A stretch of DNA of 64,000 nucleotides from an uncultured Flavobacteriales bacterium. Lineage in GTDB: Bacteria; Bacteroidota; Bacteroidia; Flavobacteriales_F; PHOS-HE28. Location: contig CALMPI010000052.1 of NCBI GenBank assembly GCA_937872175.1, positions 1 through 64,000 of the forward strand. Reading direction: 5' to 3'. Positions 8,437 through 16,818 of the stretch are shown in pieces. Position 1 is the first letter of the stretch. Every line of letters begins with the position of its first letter. The notes below the pieces were generated by a model that made no database searches, was not told the origin of the DNA, and saw only the letters and a list, made by a program, of their open reading frames with translations. The translations under genes and the position numbers were made by a program.

Positions 8437-9933
8437 TCACCCCACGAGGCCTTTGTTCAGCGCTCCAAGGGCATTTCTCAGGCCTTGTGAACTCTTCAGC
8501 CAGCTATCCAGCACCACGGGTAGTTCGGGTGCGGTCCGTTCGTCCGATCCTGCTTGCGCGGTACCGGTCGGTGTAGCCACGTACAGGGCAATGTTCAAGC
8601 TCCCCTCCTTGCCGCGGATCTCTTCCAGCGGCGCCACATGCGCAAAGCCTGACTCTTCGGTGAAGTCACGGTACGCCTTCACAATGCGCTGCTGGTGCGC
8701 TTCGGTAAGAAAGCTCTGCGCCCGTTCGCGCGTTACCTCGTTCACGGCGTTGATGAAGAGCACCTTGCCCTTGCGGGCCTTGGGCTTCTTGCTGCGGCAG
8801 ATGACCACGCAGCTTTCCATGGGGCTGTTGTAGAAGAGGTTGGGCCCCAGGCCCAGCACGCACTCGATCAGGTCGGCCTCGATCAGCTTGCGGCGCATCT
8901 CCGCCTCCACATCGCGGAAGAGCACCCCGTGCGGGAAGAGGATGGCGCAGCGGCCGCTGTTGGCATCCATGCTGGCGAGGATGTGCTGGAAGAAGGCATA
9001 GTCCGCATTACCCTGCGGCGGTGTGCCATACAGGTTGCGCCCCCAGGGGTCGCTGGCCCACAGGGCACGATCCCACTGCTTGATGGAGTAGGGCGGGTTG
9101 GCCAGCACCACATCGAAGCGGCGCAGGCGGTCGCCCTCCAGCAACTTGGGTTGCGCCAGGGTATCGCCGCGCACGATCTGGAAATCCTCGATGCCGTGCA
9201 GGAAGCAGTTCATGCGGGCAATGGAGCTGGTCATGAGGTTGCGCTCCTGCCCGAAGAGGCCCACGTTGCGCCACTCCTTGCCCTGCTTCTTCAGGTGCGT
9301 GATCGCGCTGAGCAGCATGCCGCCGCTGCCGCAGGTGGGGTCGTAGATGCGTTCGCCGGGCTGGGGTTCCAGCAGCTCGGTCATCAGGTGCACCACGGTG
9401 CGGTTGGTGTAGAACTCGGCGGCGGTGTGCCCGCTGTCGTCCGCGAACTTCTTGATCAGGTACTCGTAGCCATTGCCCAGCTCATCCTCCGGCAGGTTGG
9501 CCACAGTGAGCTCCAGGGTGCTGAAGTGCTCGATGAGGTCGCGCAGCAGTGCATCGCTCAGGCGGTCCTTGTTGGTCCACTGCGCATCGCCGAAGATGCC
9601 TTGCAGCTTGTCCGGGTTGGCCGTTTCGATGGCGCGCATGCCGGCCTGCAAGGCGCGGCCCACGTTGGTGGTCACCTGGCGCACGGCGTTCCAATGCGCC
9701 TCGGCCGGGATCTGGAAACGGTGGATCTCCTTGAAGTCGTCGACACCTTCTTCCAGGCCCAGTTCCTCCTTGGCGGTGCGCGTCTCCTCATCGAATACAT
9801 CGCACACGCGCTTGTAGAACAGCAGCGGGAAGATGAACTGCTTGTAGTCGCCCGCGTCGATGGTGCCGCGCAGCAGCGTGGCCGCACCCCATAGGTAGGT
9901 CTCGAGTTGGGATTGGGGGATGCGGGTTGACAT
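8437..9933 (-). CDS. hsdM: type I restriction-modification M subunit (adenine methyltransferase), copy 1
   Basis: This 498-residue N6-adenine DNA methyltransferase has an N-terminal HsdM helical domain (LETYLWGAATLLRG onward). The S-adenosylmethionine motif is DPTCGSGG (198-205) and the catalytic motif IV is NPPY (279-282). A third conserved block reads AEFYTNRTVV (172-181), where the usual FYTP is FYTN. It is clearly paralogous to the larger HsdM at 11487-13313. Its ATG overlaps the kinase stop by one base (TGATG), so it is translated with the kinase. Both catalytic motifs are intact, so it should modify adenines together with HsdS. The hairpin cluster follows its stop. Confidence 0.95.
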   Translation of the reverse strand: MSTRIPQSQLETYLWGAATLLRGTIDAGDYKQFIFPLLFYKRVCDVFDEETRTAKEELGLEEGVDDFKEIHRFQIPAEAHWNAVRQVTTNVGRALQAGMRAIETANPDKLQGIFGDAQWTNKDRLSDALLRDLIEHFSTLELTVANLPEDELGNGYEYLIKKFADDSGHTAAEFYTNRTVVHLMTELLEPQPGERIYDPTCGSGGMLLSAITHLKKQGKEWRNVGLFGQERNLMTSSIARMNCFLHGIEDFQIVRGDTLAQPKLLEGDRLRRFDVVLANPPYSIKQWDRALWASDPWGRNLYGTPPQGNADYAFFQHILASMDANSGRCAILFPHGVLFRDVEAEMRRKLIEADLIECVLGLGPNLFYNSPMESCVVICRSKKPKARKGKVLFINAVNEVTRERAQSFLTEAHQQRIVKAYRDFTEESGFAHVAPLEEIRGKEGSLNIALYVATPTGTAQAGSDERTAPELPVVLDSWLKSSQGLRNALGALNKGLVG

Positions 9934-11009
9934 CAGTGTTCTTTTCCAGTCACAACATACTGCATGAAGCGGTGCTGTATGTCCATGGCATCTGTGCGGT
10001 TCAGGTCGCGGCTGCAGTAGTTGCTCACACGATTCTCATGGCCGGTCTTGCGGTGAAGGCAATAACCAACGAAGTTGAAGACCTTGCCATCTGTGTGGTC
10101 GATCTTATAACGGTAGACGTGCCTTTCTGTGTGCCCTTCCATCCCGTTAGGCGTCGCTATCCAATATCCAGGATAGTCCAGCGCCTCCAACGCGCGCTGC
10201 ATTTCCAATGGAGTTTCGTAACGGTCGGCGGGATCAACTGCCATTGCACGCGTAAGCACGCTTCGGACTTTACGAGGTATATGTGGCGGCCATTCATTCT
10301 TGCCAATAACCTTCCCTTGTGTGACTAGGTTATAGTACGCTCCATCACCAAGGTCTCTCTTCTTCCTCTTGATCACTTCTGTGCCCGATAACAATCGGTA
10401 GATCGTCATTCCTAGTTGATAAATATCTGTCTGCGGTAGCACTGCATTGTGCAGCAACATCTCTGGAGCGACATGGGGTCCATAGTGTCCGCGCAGGGGA
10501 ACAGGGCCACCACTAGGAGAGTGGACGGATATTCCGTAGTCAGTAAGCGCAGCTTGGCCATAGCCATTGATGAGGATGTTGCTCGGCTTCACGTCACCGT
10601 GAATCATCCCAAGGCCATGCAAGACACCTAGTCCTCTCAAAACTTCAATGCTGTATTTGAGCACGTTTGGCAGCCTGATCATCTGCGCGGGCTCCAGGTT
10701 GTGCACAAGCGATTTTCTCGGATGGTAGTCCATCGCTATGGCGACCAGTTTATGGGCACCGTGCTCGACAGCATCAGCGTAGTGGACACGTACCAGATTA
10801 GGATTCTTGAGTTGAATGCCGAGCTTGGCCTCGCGCAGGTGCTCATCAACGGCAGCCTCTGCCTGGTCCAGGAACTTTACCGCAAACTGATGATCGAGGT
10901 TCAAATCGTTGGCTAGCCACACTTGTCCATAGCCTCCCTTCCCAATGAACTCGATCAGCTCATGTTTGCCGACGCGCTCGCCAGCACTGAAAGAAATCGA
11001 GCTTGCCAT
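9933..11009 (-). CDS. Ser/Thr protein kinase embedded in the restriction-modification operon
   Basis: This 358-residue protein is an apparently active Hanks-type kinase: glycine loop GKGGYG (23-28), ATP lysine K45, alpha-C glutamate E60, catalytic HGDVKPSN (137-144, HRD present as HGD), metal-binding DYG (157-159, for DFG) and APE (181-183). A C-terminal extension of about 75 residues (284-358; it contains YWIATP and YCSRD) has no family I know. No membrane segment is present, so it acts in the cytoplasm. It begins directly after the stop of the RuvC-like gene and overlaps hsdM. Its bases look less GC-rich than the flanking hsdM genes, suggesting separate acquisition. Stk2-type and PglW-type kinases of phage defence are precedents for such a role. 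Confidence 0.9.
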   Translation of the reverse strand: MASSISFSAGERVGKHELIEFIGKGGYGQVWLANDLNLDHQFAVKFLDQAEAAVDEHLREAKLGIQLKNPNLVRVHYADAVEHGAHKLVAIAMDYHPRKSLVHNLEPAQMIRLPNVLKYSIEVLRGLGVLHGLGMIHGDVKPSNILINGYGQAALTDYGISVHSPSGGPVPLRGHYGPHVAPEMLLHNAVLPQTDIYQLGMTIYRLLSGTEVIKRKKRDLGDGAYYNLVTQGKVIGKNEWPPHIPRKVRSVLTRAMAVDPADRYETPLEMQRALEALDYPGYWIATPNGMEGHTERHVYRYKIDHTDGKVFNFVGYCLHRKTGHENRVSNYCSRDLNRTDAMDIQHRFMQYVVTGKEH

Positions 11010-11474
11010 CTAACTCTGCGTCACTTTGAATGCAACGGCTACAGCGTCCGCCATCTGCTCATTCCAGTACATTGTGGTCCTGCCCACCTTTGCCTCTGCA
11101 TAGGCCTTGACTTCCCGGCTGTTTGTACCAATCTGATTGTGGAAGAACGTATCGACTGGAATGCCCCACCGTCCAGCAGCGAGTAAAACGGCGGCATCGT
11201 AGTAGGCAGACTCCCGTGATGCGCTGCTTTCAGCACGACGCATTACGAACTCATTCACCTTAAGGGCGATTCGATCGAATGGTGGCTTCGCGCTTAAGAT
11301 GCGTTCCAGTTCTTGATCAAGGAAGTACAACTTGGCGGCATTCGTATGGGCTGAAGCAGGGAACGTCAGCCAACTCTCGCTACTGGTGTTCAATAGCGTT
11401 GCTTTGGTACCATTCCATTCAACAATCGCGTAGCGGATTTCCTGAGATGAGGTTCGTATGCCGAGAATGCGCAT
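11010..11474 (-). CDS. RuvC/DUF3010-like RNase H-fold protein
   Basis: This 154-residue protein starts MRILGIRTSSQEIRYAIVEW, the first strands of a RuvC/RNase H-like fold, and ends with NEQMADAVAVA, which resembles the last acidic helix of RuvC-type nucleases. The layout (LKVNEFVMRRAESSASRESAYYDAAVLLAA in the middle) recalls DUF3010 proteins. The first acidic residue expected after strand 1 is absent (GIRTSS), so nuclease activity is doubtful. The stop abuts the kinase start with no gap, so the two are expressed as a pair, possibly as kinase plus substrate or sensor. The family call is tentative. Confidence 0.55.
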   Translation of the reverse strand: MRILGIRTSSQEIRYAIVEWNGTKATLLNTSSESWLTFPASAHTNAAKLYFLDQELERILSAKPPFDRIALKVNEFVMRRAESSASRESAYYDAAVLLAAGRWGIPVDTFFHNQIGTNSREVKAYAEAKVGRTTMYWNEQMADAVAVAFKVTQS

Positions 11475-11486
11475 GGCTGTTAAGTA

Positions 11487-13313
11487 TCAGACAATGAGTA
11501 GCCCTTCCTTCTTCATCAACCCCACCAACCGCTCCTCCGCCTCAAAGGCCTTGGCGGCACTGGCCTTCAGTTGCGCCATGGCCTCCTCCACGCTAAGCGC
11601 CTGCTGCTGCACGGGCGGCTCCACATAGCGCGGTATGTTCAGGTTGTGGTCGTTGGCGGCGATCTCATCCAACATGACCACCTTGGCGATGCCTTCCACA
11701 TCGGTGTAGTCGCGGTACCACTGGAAGATCTGGTCCTCGTGCTCGGGCAGCATCTCGTTCTGCGCGCGGCCGGTCTTGAAGGTGCGGCTGGCATCCAGAA
11801 TAAGCACCTTCTTCTTGCGGTCCTTGGCCTTCTTCTGGCGCAGCACCAGGATGCACGCAGCGAGGCCGGTGCCATAGAAGAGGTTCGGCCCCAGGCCGAT
11901 CACGGCTTCCAGCAGGTCCATGTTCAGGATCTTCGCGCGGATGGCGCCCTCCTTGCCGCTGCGGAACAAAGCGCCGTGCGGCAACACCACGGCCATGCGG
12001 CCGCTGCCGGGCGCCATGCTCTTGATCATGTGCTGCACCCAGGCAAAGTCGCCGCTCTTGTCGGGCGGCATGCCGGCGAAGTTGCGGCCCCAGGGGTCGC
12101 TGGTCCATACTTCTTCGCCCCACTTCTTCAGACTGAAAGGCGGGTTGGCGATCACACAATCGAAGGTGGCGAGGCTGCCGCCGCTGTAGAAGGCGGGATC
12201 GCGCAACGTATCGCCGCGCACGATCTTGAAATCGCTGGCGCCGTGCAGAAAGAGGTTCATGCGCGCGATGGCGCTGGTGGTGAGGTTGCGCTCCTGCCCG
12301 TAGAGCTTGCCCCAGAGCGTGCGGTCGTCGCCGTGGTGCTCCTTCACGTGGTGGATGGCCTCCATGAGCATGCCGCCGGTGCCGCAGGCGGGGTCGTAGA
12401 TGCTCTCGCCCTCCTGCGGGTCCAGGATGTTCACCATCAGCCGCACCACGCTGCGCGGCGTGTAGAACTCGCCGGCCTTCTTGTTGGTGGCATCGGCGAA
12501 CTTCTTGATCAGGTATTCATAACTCTGCCCCAGCAGGTCGTTCTGGGCCACCGCATTGCCCAGCGGGATGCGCGAGAAGTGCTCGATGAGGTCGCGCAGC
12601 AGCGCATCGCTGAGGCGTTCCTTGTTGGTCCACTGCGCATCGCCGAAGATGCCGTAGAGCGTTTCGGGGTTGGCCTGCTCGATGCCACGCAAGGCCTTTT
12701 GCAGCCGCTGCCCCACGTTGGTGGTGGTGGCGCGCACATCGTTCCAATGGCAACCCTCGGGCACCTGGAAGCGGTAGTGCTGCGGGAAGCTGGCGTACTC
12801 GGTATCGCCCCCGCCCTCCACCAAGGCGGCTTCCCGTTCCTCATCGAACACATCGCTGATGCGCTTGAAGAAGAGCAAGGGAAAGATGAAGGTCTTGAAG
12901 TCGGAGGCGTCGACGGCGCCGCGCAGGATGTTGGCGCTGGCCCAGAGGTGGGATTCGAGTTGGCCTAAGGTGAGTTGGTCGGGGTCGAGAGGCTCAGAGG
13001 CTTTCGGCTTGGAGGCTTGTAGGCCATTGGCTTGTGGGCCTGTGGGCTCAGAGGCCTTAGGCTTGGAGGCCTTGGGGCTCTTAGGCTTGTTGGCTTTCTG
13101 GCCTGTAGGCTTGCCAGCGCCCTGGTGACTGGCAGCCACCCGCACGCTCCCCCCCCGCCCCGGCCCCAGCACCAGCAGGCCTTGGGCCACCAGCGCATCG
13201 CGTACCGCGCGGTACTGGTCCTCGTTCCACCCGAGGGTGGCGCGGGCCTTCTGGTTGCCCATGCGCCCGGTGCGTTGCACCAGGTCCACCAGCTGCTGTT
13301 CGTCGCTCGTCAT
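11487..13313 (-). CDS. hsdM: type I restriction-modification M subunit, copy 2, with N-terminal helix-turn-helix and repeat linker
   Basis: This 608-residue adenine methyltransferase has three parts. The first is a winged-helix-like domain (residues 1-60: VDLVQRTGRMGNQKARATLG and a PGRGGSVRV wing). The second is a Lys/Pro/Ala/Ser linker built from ASKPKASEP-like units (about 66-110). The third is a complete HsdM core, with SAM motif DPACGTGG (307-314), GEFYTPR (281-287) and catalytic NPPF (390-393). The core is an obvious paralogue of copy 1, over 100 residues longer overall. It is the first gene of the cluster and ends 12 bases before the RuvC-like gene. No second hsdS is present, so which M pairs with the single S is unclear. 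Confidence 0.93.
   Translation of the reverse strand: MTSDEQQLVDLVQRTGRMGNQKARATLGWNEDQYRAVRDALVAQGLLVLGPGRGGSVRVAASHQGAGKPTGQKANKPKSPKASKPKASEPTGPQANGLQASKPKASEPLDPDQLTLGQLESHLWASANILRGAVDASDFKTFIFPLLFFKRISDVFDEEREAALVEGGGDTEYASFPQHYRFQVPEGCHWNDVRATTTNVGQRLQKALRGIEQANPETLYGIFGDAQWTNKERLSDALLRDLIEHFSRIPLGNAVAQNDLLGQSYEYLIKKFADATNKKAGEFYTPRSVVRLMVNILDPQEGESIYDPACGTGGMLMEAIHHVKEHHGDDRTLWGKLYGQERNLTTSAIARMNLFLHGASDFKIVRGDTLRDPAFYSGGSLATFDCVIANPPFSLKKWGEEVWTSDPWGRNFAGMPPDKSGDFAWVQHMIKSMAPGSGRMAVVLPHGALFRSGKEGAIRAKILNMDLLEAVIGLGPNLFYGTGLAACILVLRQKKAKDRKKKVLILDASRTFKTGRAQNEMLPEHEDQIFQWYRDYTDVEGIAKVVMLDEIAANDHNLNIPRYVEPPVQQQALSVEEAMAQLKASAAKAFEAEERLVGLMKKEGLLIV
12984..13118 (-). repeat. low-complexity repeat encoding the HsdM linker
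   Basis: The DNA here is a string of related short units (plus-strand GGCTTGGAGGC-like, including AGGCTTGGAGGC and AGGCTTGTTGGC) that encode KPKASEP/ASKPKA. The unit number probably changes easily by slippage. The units look to be multiples of three bases, so changes would alter linker length rather than reading frame. Confidence 0.6.
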
Positions 13314-13661
13314 CGCGGTGGGAAATTATCCGGTGCCGGGGAACCGGGGAAACGGTGGTTGCGGCCGTTCGTCCCAACAGGCCGGTGGACCGCACGGGCT
13401 CCGCCTGCCTGCGGACCGCTCTACCTGGAACCCCAAACCCCAGCCTGCCCGCGCCGGGCGCGGGCCCTGGACCGAGGGCCGGGGCCGCCACGCCAGTGGC
13501 GGGCGGCACCTTGGGACCGACCACCGGTGGCCTTGGAGCATCCCTTGATCTCGGGGCGGTGGCGGGTGCTGGTCCTGCGTGGTGCTCCTGGTTCGGGGTG
13601 GGTACTCGCCCCATCTGGCCGGCGGAGTCATTAGGGCTCCAAGCGGCCACCAGCGTAAGGG
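13314..13661. other. gap between the defence island and the outer-membrane gene; no gene seen
   Basis: These 348 bases are very GC-rich and contain only shadow frames. The part next to 13313 should hold the promoter of the hsdM-kinase operon. A short AT-rich stretch (GGATAATTTCCC on the minus strand, about 13326-13334) is the only candidate for a -7 element. A small foldback (CGCCAC/GTGGCG) lies near 13489-13504. No repeat or attachment site could be supported. Confidence 0.4.
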
Positions 13662-15017
13662 TCATCCACGACCGGTCACCGGCGCGAAGAAATTGCCCAG
13701 GTTCTTGAAGTTGATGGCCTTCGACAGCGTGACCACATAGTAGGGCTGCGGATGGAACCAGCTGTTGGCGATCTCAGCTTGCAATGTCAATCCACTATGG
13801 GGTTCCGTGATCCAGAGCCGCCCGGAAAAGTACCAGTCGAACAACCGTCCGTACTCTACCTCACCGACCAAACCGCTAGGTCGACCTTGTGGTATATACA
13901 GCGTACTGAAGCCCGTATTCATATACAAGTGCACACTGATCCGGTCGTTGTCGTGTGCGATGAATGCGCCTGGCCCGATCTTGAACTCGAACCGATTCTC
14001 ACGTTCAACATAAGCACTTGGGAACGTGGCCGGTGCACCTATCGAACCGGCATAGGTGATCGTATCCAACGGAACATCATCCGAGAAGGTGGTGTTGCGC
14101 AGAACACGTCTCCAAATGAACTCCGCTGCAGGTGCCAGGGAGCAGGTCACTGTACGCTTTTTGATGGAACCGATACGAATTAGCGGGGCGTAATACGCTC
14201 CAATGTTGTCAGCAACGTACTCGGTCACCCGCTTGGATTCCGTGCGGAACAATTGATAGGTGGTATCCGTGAGCGGCCGACCTCCGGAAAGCCTCACGAC
14301 GGTCCCCGACGAGTCAATGGTGGTGAAGGCCCTATTGCCATATAGACTGATGAAATGACCGATCCGAAGATCGCTTTTCGAAGGCAGATAGGTATTGACC
14401 GCCAGGAACAGATTCTTGGCCTGGACACCATCGACCAGATCAAAATTGGTTCCCACGTACGCCAGGTAGTTGTAGCCATCAAGTTCGGGCCCTGCTGGTT
14501 TCACCGTCACTTTCAACACGGTCTTGGCGGCTGCGTTCTTGATCACTACGTCATCTTCCACCGCCGACACCTCCACCTTCAAGGCAAGTGTCTGATCCCT
14601 TCCTGGAAGAGCATCCGGAGCGAGCGTGAGGTATGTTCTACGTTCGATCTTCGACCCTGTCCCTTCCAACGTACTGAAGGGTACTTCCAAGGTATAGGCC
14701 GATCCATGCAGGTCGGTACCATCGGCTTCCCTGATGACAATATTGTACTTGCGACCTTGTTCCAAGCCGTCGGCCTCCAATTCAAGCCCGACCAATGTGC
14801 CAGACCCCGATCGCTGCACCGTGAGCTCGGAAACCTTGAACTGTATGCTGACCACGTCGGTATCATTCACGGCGACGGGCGAGGGGGTTGTGGCTAATGG
14901 GTCCGTCGCATTCACAACGGGGACTGAATCAGTTGCCTGTGTTGCCGGTGTTGAGTCGGTCTGCGCCATGATCGACGAGGTCAGCGCCGACAGGCAGATG
15001 TGGATGAGGGTCCTCAT
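13662..15017 (-). CDS. outer-membrane/secreted protein, hypothetical
   Basis: I start this at 15017, giving 451 residues with a clear signal peptide (MRTLIHICLSALTSSIMAQ); a longer in-frame extension upstream lacks signal-like character. After cleavage comes a Thr/Pro/Ala-rich stretch, then a region that reads like a beta-sandwich (VSIQFKVSELTVQRSG to LKVTVKPAGP). The second half has alternating aromatic and polar strands (IGHFISLYGN, LLQAEIANSWF-like) as in outer-membrane barrels. No family is recognised. It is transcribed away from the lipoprotein at 15163, with which it shares a promoter region. It probably sits in or on the outer membrane. Function unknown. Confidence 0.75.
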   Translation of the reverse strand: MRTLIHICLSALTSSIMAQTDSTPATQATDSVPVVNATDPLATTPSPVAVNDTDVVSIQFKVSELTVQRSGSGTLVGLELEADGLEQGRKYNIVIREADGTDLHGSAYTLEVPFSTLEGTGSKIERRTYLTLAPDALPGRDQTLALKVEVSAVEDDVVIKNAAAKTVLKVTVKPAGPELDGYNYLAYVGTNFDLVDGVQAKNLFLAVNTYLPSKSDLRIGHFISLYGNRAFTTIDSSGTVVRLSGGRPLTDTTYQLFRTESKRVTEYVADNIGAYYAPLIRIGSIKKRTVTCSLAPAAEFIWRRVLRNTTFSDDVPLDTITYAGSIGAPATFPSAYVERENRFEFKIGPGAFIAHDNDRISVHLYMNTGFSTLYIPQGRPSGLVGEVEYGRLFDWYFSGRLWITEPHSGLTLQAEIANSWFHPQPYYVVTLSKAINFKNLGNFFAPVTGRG

Positions 15018-15162
15018 GGCACGGTGTGTTTTGGTCCTGCAAACCACGGTGCCTGCTCCGTGCCCGAACAGGTGGTTTTTCACCTCCCCCACCCCCCTGT
15101 TTTTCACCTGGTGGGGGTGCGGACGGTTGGTTTGCTTTGCGGATCACCAACACCACCCCGAA

Positions 15163-16143
15163 ATGTTCCGCGCTCGCTCCTCTTCACCGGTGAAGGCCGT
15201 AGCCATCGCCCTGTTGCTCATCCCCATCATCGGTTGCACCGACCGCGACGCCCCGGGTGGCGGCGGTCGCGCACCGCAAGACCCTGAAGGGGACCGATCC
15301 GTGGCGATCGACCCGCGGTCGCCTGGGTTCCAGCTCCCCAAGGAGCTGCTCGGCCACCTCACCGTGCGCGAGAGCCGGAAGTTCATCGAGCCGCGGGTGA
15401 TCCAATCCGACCTGGCCTGCGCGGAAGCCGAGCTCGACACCGTGGTCCACTACGGAACCCCCGCCCAACACCAACCCCTATCTCCTCATACCATCCAGTT
15501 CACCCGACAGAGCTATGAGGAGATCCGCAACGACTTCACCCCCGGCCAATGCGAGCCTGAGCGCTCCGGTCTGGCGATCCTGTACGGCTTCGATGCGGAG
15601 GCCCATCACGTGGTATGTGCCTTCAGCTTCGTGTGCATGGACCTGGTGAACGACATCGGCCCGTACACGATCCCGCAAACCCCGCTCTACACGATCCAGA
15701 ACAACGCCCTGACGGCCACGACGATGACGCTGGACCAGTGGTGGACCGGTCCCGGACAGGCATTCCAGGAGAACATCGTGGTGGACAGGTACGACAACGA
15801 CGCGTTCCAGTCCATCTACACGGACCAGCGACCCCACATGGTCTACAAGCTGGAGCAGGTCGATTCGCTGATCGCAGACAATCACCTGGGCGAAGCGGAC
15901 CGGGTCGAGGTGGTCCTGGTGGCGGAGCCCCAGGCCTGGTCAAAGCTGGACCGCGGCGCGCTCTTCAGCATGAAGACCTGCCTGGTGGCCGTGAACGAGA
16001 CCGGTCGGCTTATCGGGAATGAATCGAACAACGGCACCTACGCGATGCGCGGGGCCGATCTGGGCTCCGCCTGCCCGCCGATGTGCGCGGACATCGCGGT
16101 GTTCCAAGGACGCGGGGTGGACGTGCGCGCCAGTTGCAAGTAG
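15163..16143 (+). CDS. lipoprotein, hypothetical
   Basis: This 326-residue protein starts at 15163 with a typical lipoprotein signal: a basic N-terminus, a hydrophobic run KAVAIALLLIPII, then GC with the lipid-anchored Cys at residue 25. The mature part begins TDRDAPGGGG, a flexible tether, followed by a mostly soluble domain with several Cys (AYLLCxD-like pairs are absent, but SACPPMCADI is near the end). No family is recognised. Twelve bases separate it from the next membrane gene, so it may be co-transcribed with the downstream histidine kinase and regulator. An envelope sensor role is only a guess. Confidence 0.75.
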   Translation: MFRARSSSPVKAVAIALLLIPIIGCTDRDAPGGGGRAPQDPEGDRSVAIDPRSPGFQLPKELLGHLTVRESRKFIEPRVIQSDLACAEAELDTVVHYGTPAQHQPLSPHTIQFTRQSYEEIRNDFTPGQCEPERSGLAILYGFDAEAHHVVCAFSFVCMDLVNDIGPYTIPQTPLYTIQNNALTATTMTLDQWWTGPGQAFQENIVVDRYDNDAFQSIYTDQRPHMVYKLEQVDSLIADNHLGEADRVEVVLVAEPQAWSKLDRGALFSMKTCLVAVNETGRLIGNESNNGTYAMRGADLGSACPPMCADIAVFQGRGVDVRASCK

Positions 16144-16155
16144 AGCTTTCGCGCG

Positions 16156-16818
16156 ATGTCCACGCTGCTCCTCTCCTCCTTGCTGCTGTCCGTCGCGATG
16201 GCCACCGCGCTGGTGGCCTGGTGGCGGGCGCGCGGCCTCGGCGGCGCCTTTCTGCGCTGGAGCGGGGTGCTGGTGGTGGTGGCCTTCGCGGTGGAAACGG
16301 CCGGCGTGGTGATCCGCACCGCAGGGCACCCCAACACCTGGCTCTACAACAGCTTCACAGTGGTGGAGTTCCTGCTGATGCTGCGGCTGGTGGCCTGCCT
16401 GCTTCCGCAACGGCGGTCGGCGCTGGCCGTGACGGCGGCGCTCGGTCTGCTGGCCATGGGCGCCGCCTACCTGCGCTCGGGCTCCACCGTCTTCCTGCTG
16501 GGGGAAGGCATCATCCTGCTGGCGGCCATCACCTGCGGCTGGTCATTGGCCACCCTGTGGAGCGTGGCGCAGCGCGTGGACCGGTCCATCGTCGGCTCGC
16601 CCTCCTTCTGGTTCTTCCTGGGCACCCTGGCGTACTTCGGCGGCATCGTGCCCTTCGTGGGCATGATGCGGCTGCTGTACCGCAACGATCCGGAGCTGAC
16701 CCGTGTGATGTACTGGATCATCATCGTATTGGCCATCGTGCGTTATTTGCTGGCAGCCTTCGCCTTCCATGTGGCACGTCGGCAGGGCGGCTGGGATGAA
16801 CACCGACCCCGTGCATGA
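16156..16818 (+). CDS. multi-pass membrane protein, hypothetical
   Basis: This 220-residue protein is almost wholly hydrophobic, with about six or seven predicted helices (for example residues 4-22, 35-52, 62-80, 88-105, 111-130, 147-167 and 183-205) and a short basic C-terminal tail. It overlaps the start of the histidine kinase by 23 bases in another frame, a strong sign of joint expression. It may be the sensing membrane partner of that kinase, whose own sensor part is minimal. I know no named family. Confidence 0.8.
   Translation: MSTLLLSSLLLSVAMATALVAWWRARGLGGAFLRWSGVLVVVAFAVETAGVVIRTAGHPNTWLYNSFTVVEFLLMLRLVACLLPQRRSALAVTAALGLLAMGAAYLRSGSTVFLLGEGIILLAAITCGWSLATLWSVAQRVDRSIVGSPSFWFFLGTLAYFGGIVPFVGMMRLLYRNDPELTRVMYWIIIVLAIVRYLLAAFAFHVARRQGGWDEHRPRA

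Noticed and set aside
8174-8440. Small minus-strand frame across the hairpin cluster
   Set aside because: Its residues simply follow the palindromes and it has no start signal or family likeness.
13081-13665. 194-residue minus-strand frame upstream of and into hsdM
   Set aside because: Overlaps the certain HsdM start in another frame and has Pro/Arg-rich shadow composition.
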